In this document: positions 5,818 to 5,970 of the stretch, one piece after another
Layout of the letters: each line of letters opens with the position of its first letter
Numbering within the stretch: the stretch's first letter is position 1
Source: an uncultured Clostridia bacterium
Lineage (GTDB): Bacteria > Bacillota_A > Clostridia > Christensenellales > Borkfalkiaceae
NCBI GenBank assembly: GCA_934292955.1
Contig: CAKQXZ010000110.1
Span: 1 to 5,970 of the forward strand
Length of the DNA: 5,970 nucleotides
Reading direction: 5' to 3'
Translations under genes and position numbers: made by a program
Notes under the pieces: model-generated
Database searches by the model: none
What the model was told of the DNA's origin: nothing
What the model saw: the letters and a program-made list of their open reading frames with translations, nothing else

Positions 5818-5970
5818 TTATCTTTTTGTAACGACGAGTTTCTTATTTATAACTTCGAGTTCGCATATACGCGCGGTTCTGTCGTCTTTGGATAAATCGG
5901 AATTTTTATCGCGCCCGTGATAGACAAGATATAACTTTCCGTTATCTTCGGTCATACTGCAGTGCCCGGT
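5818..5970 (-). CDS. C-terminal end of a family-43-type glycoside hydrolase (partial)
   Basis: On the complement, a frame is open from the right edge to a TAA at 5818-5820, giving 50 residues with no start inside the window. The peptide contains TGHCSMTEDNGKLYLVYHGR followed, after a short insert, by RTARICELEV. The pattern GH-x-S near a D/N-G-x-x-Y-x-V-Y-H-G-R segment and a following RTARI is typical of the last blade of the five-bladed propeller in GH43-like enzymes (arabinofuranosidases, xylosidases and relatives), where the His before Ser is a conserved active-site-region residue. The catalytic acids lie outside the window. The insert DKNSDLSKDD before RTARI is slightly long and charged. 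The fold family is likely; substrate cannot be told. Confidence 0.75.
   Translation of the reverse strand, partial: TGHCSMTEDNGKLYLVYHGRDKNSDLSKDDRTARICELEVINKKLVVTKR

Overview
The window looks like a piece of a Bacillota (probably Clostridia-type, gut-associated) chromosome. The signs are AGGAG-type ribosome binding sites, a textbook TTGACA-17-TATAAT promoter, U-rich intrinsic terminators, A-rich intergenic DNA, and protein families common in that group. This assignment is inference from style; no phylogenetic marker gene is present.

Layout from left to right. The 3' part of a sialate O-acetylesterase gene (+ strand, running in from the left edge) ends at 724 and is followed by an intrinsic terminator (about 754-800). 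Positions 840-1001 hold a 69-bp tandem repeat of two full copies and a 24-bp partial third. The partial copy is also the 3' end of the next gene. Between 4961 and 980, on the - strand, lies a tight four-gene cluster: two paralogous ABC ATPases (4029-4961 and 3118-4032, overlapping by 4 bp), a 548-residue ABC-2 type permease (1482-3128, overlapping the second ATPase by 11 bp) and, after a 49-bp gap, a small TerB-like protein (980-1432). Diverging from the cluster is a TetR/AcrR-family regulator (+ strand, 5109-5687). The 147-bp region between regulator and transporter holds three copies of a 13-bp palindromic element (consensus TCAACAGTGTTGA) and a consensus sigma-70 promoter, the likely autoregulated control region. 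A bidirectional intrinsic terminator (5762-5812) separates the regulator from the 3' end of a convergent gene entering from the right edge (- strand, 5818-5970), whose 50 visible residues look like the C-terminus of a family-43-type glycoside hydrolase.

How the parts fit together: the middle is a self-contained, ligand-responsive export module. By analogy with other TetR-ABC pairs, the TetR protein would repress itself and the ABC operon through the shared palindromes, and an unknown ligand would release it. The two ATPases most likely form a heterodimer driving a permease with about 300 residues outside the membrane. The TerB-like protein may be an accessory factor. The module sits between carbohydrate-degradation genes (esterase and glycosidase) that have their own terminators and are probably functionally unrelated to it.

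The points most worth a second look are the three-copy operator, the 69-bp repeat that carries the stop codon and last codons of the TerB-like gene, and the four-gene composition (two ATPases, one permease, one TerB). No insertion sequence, tRNA, rRNA, CRISPR array or origin was seen.
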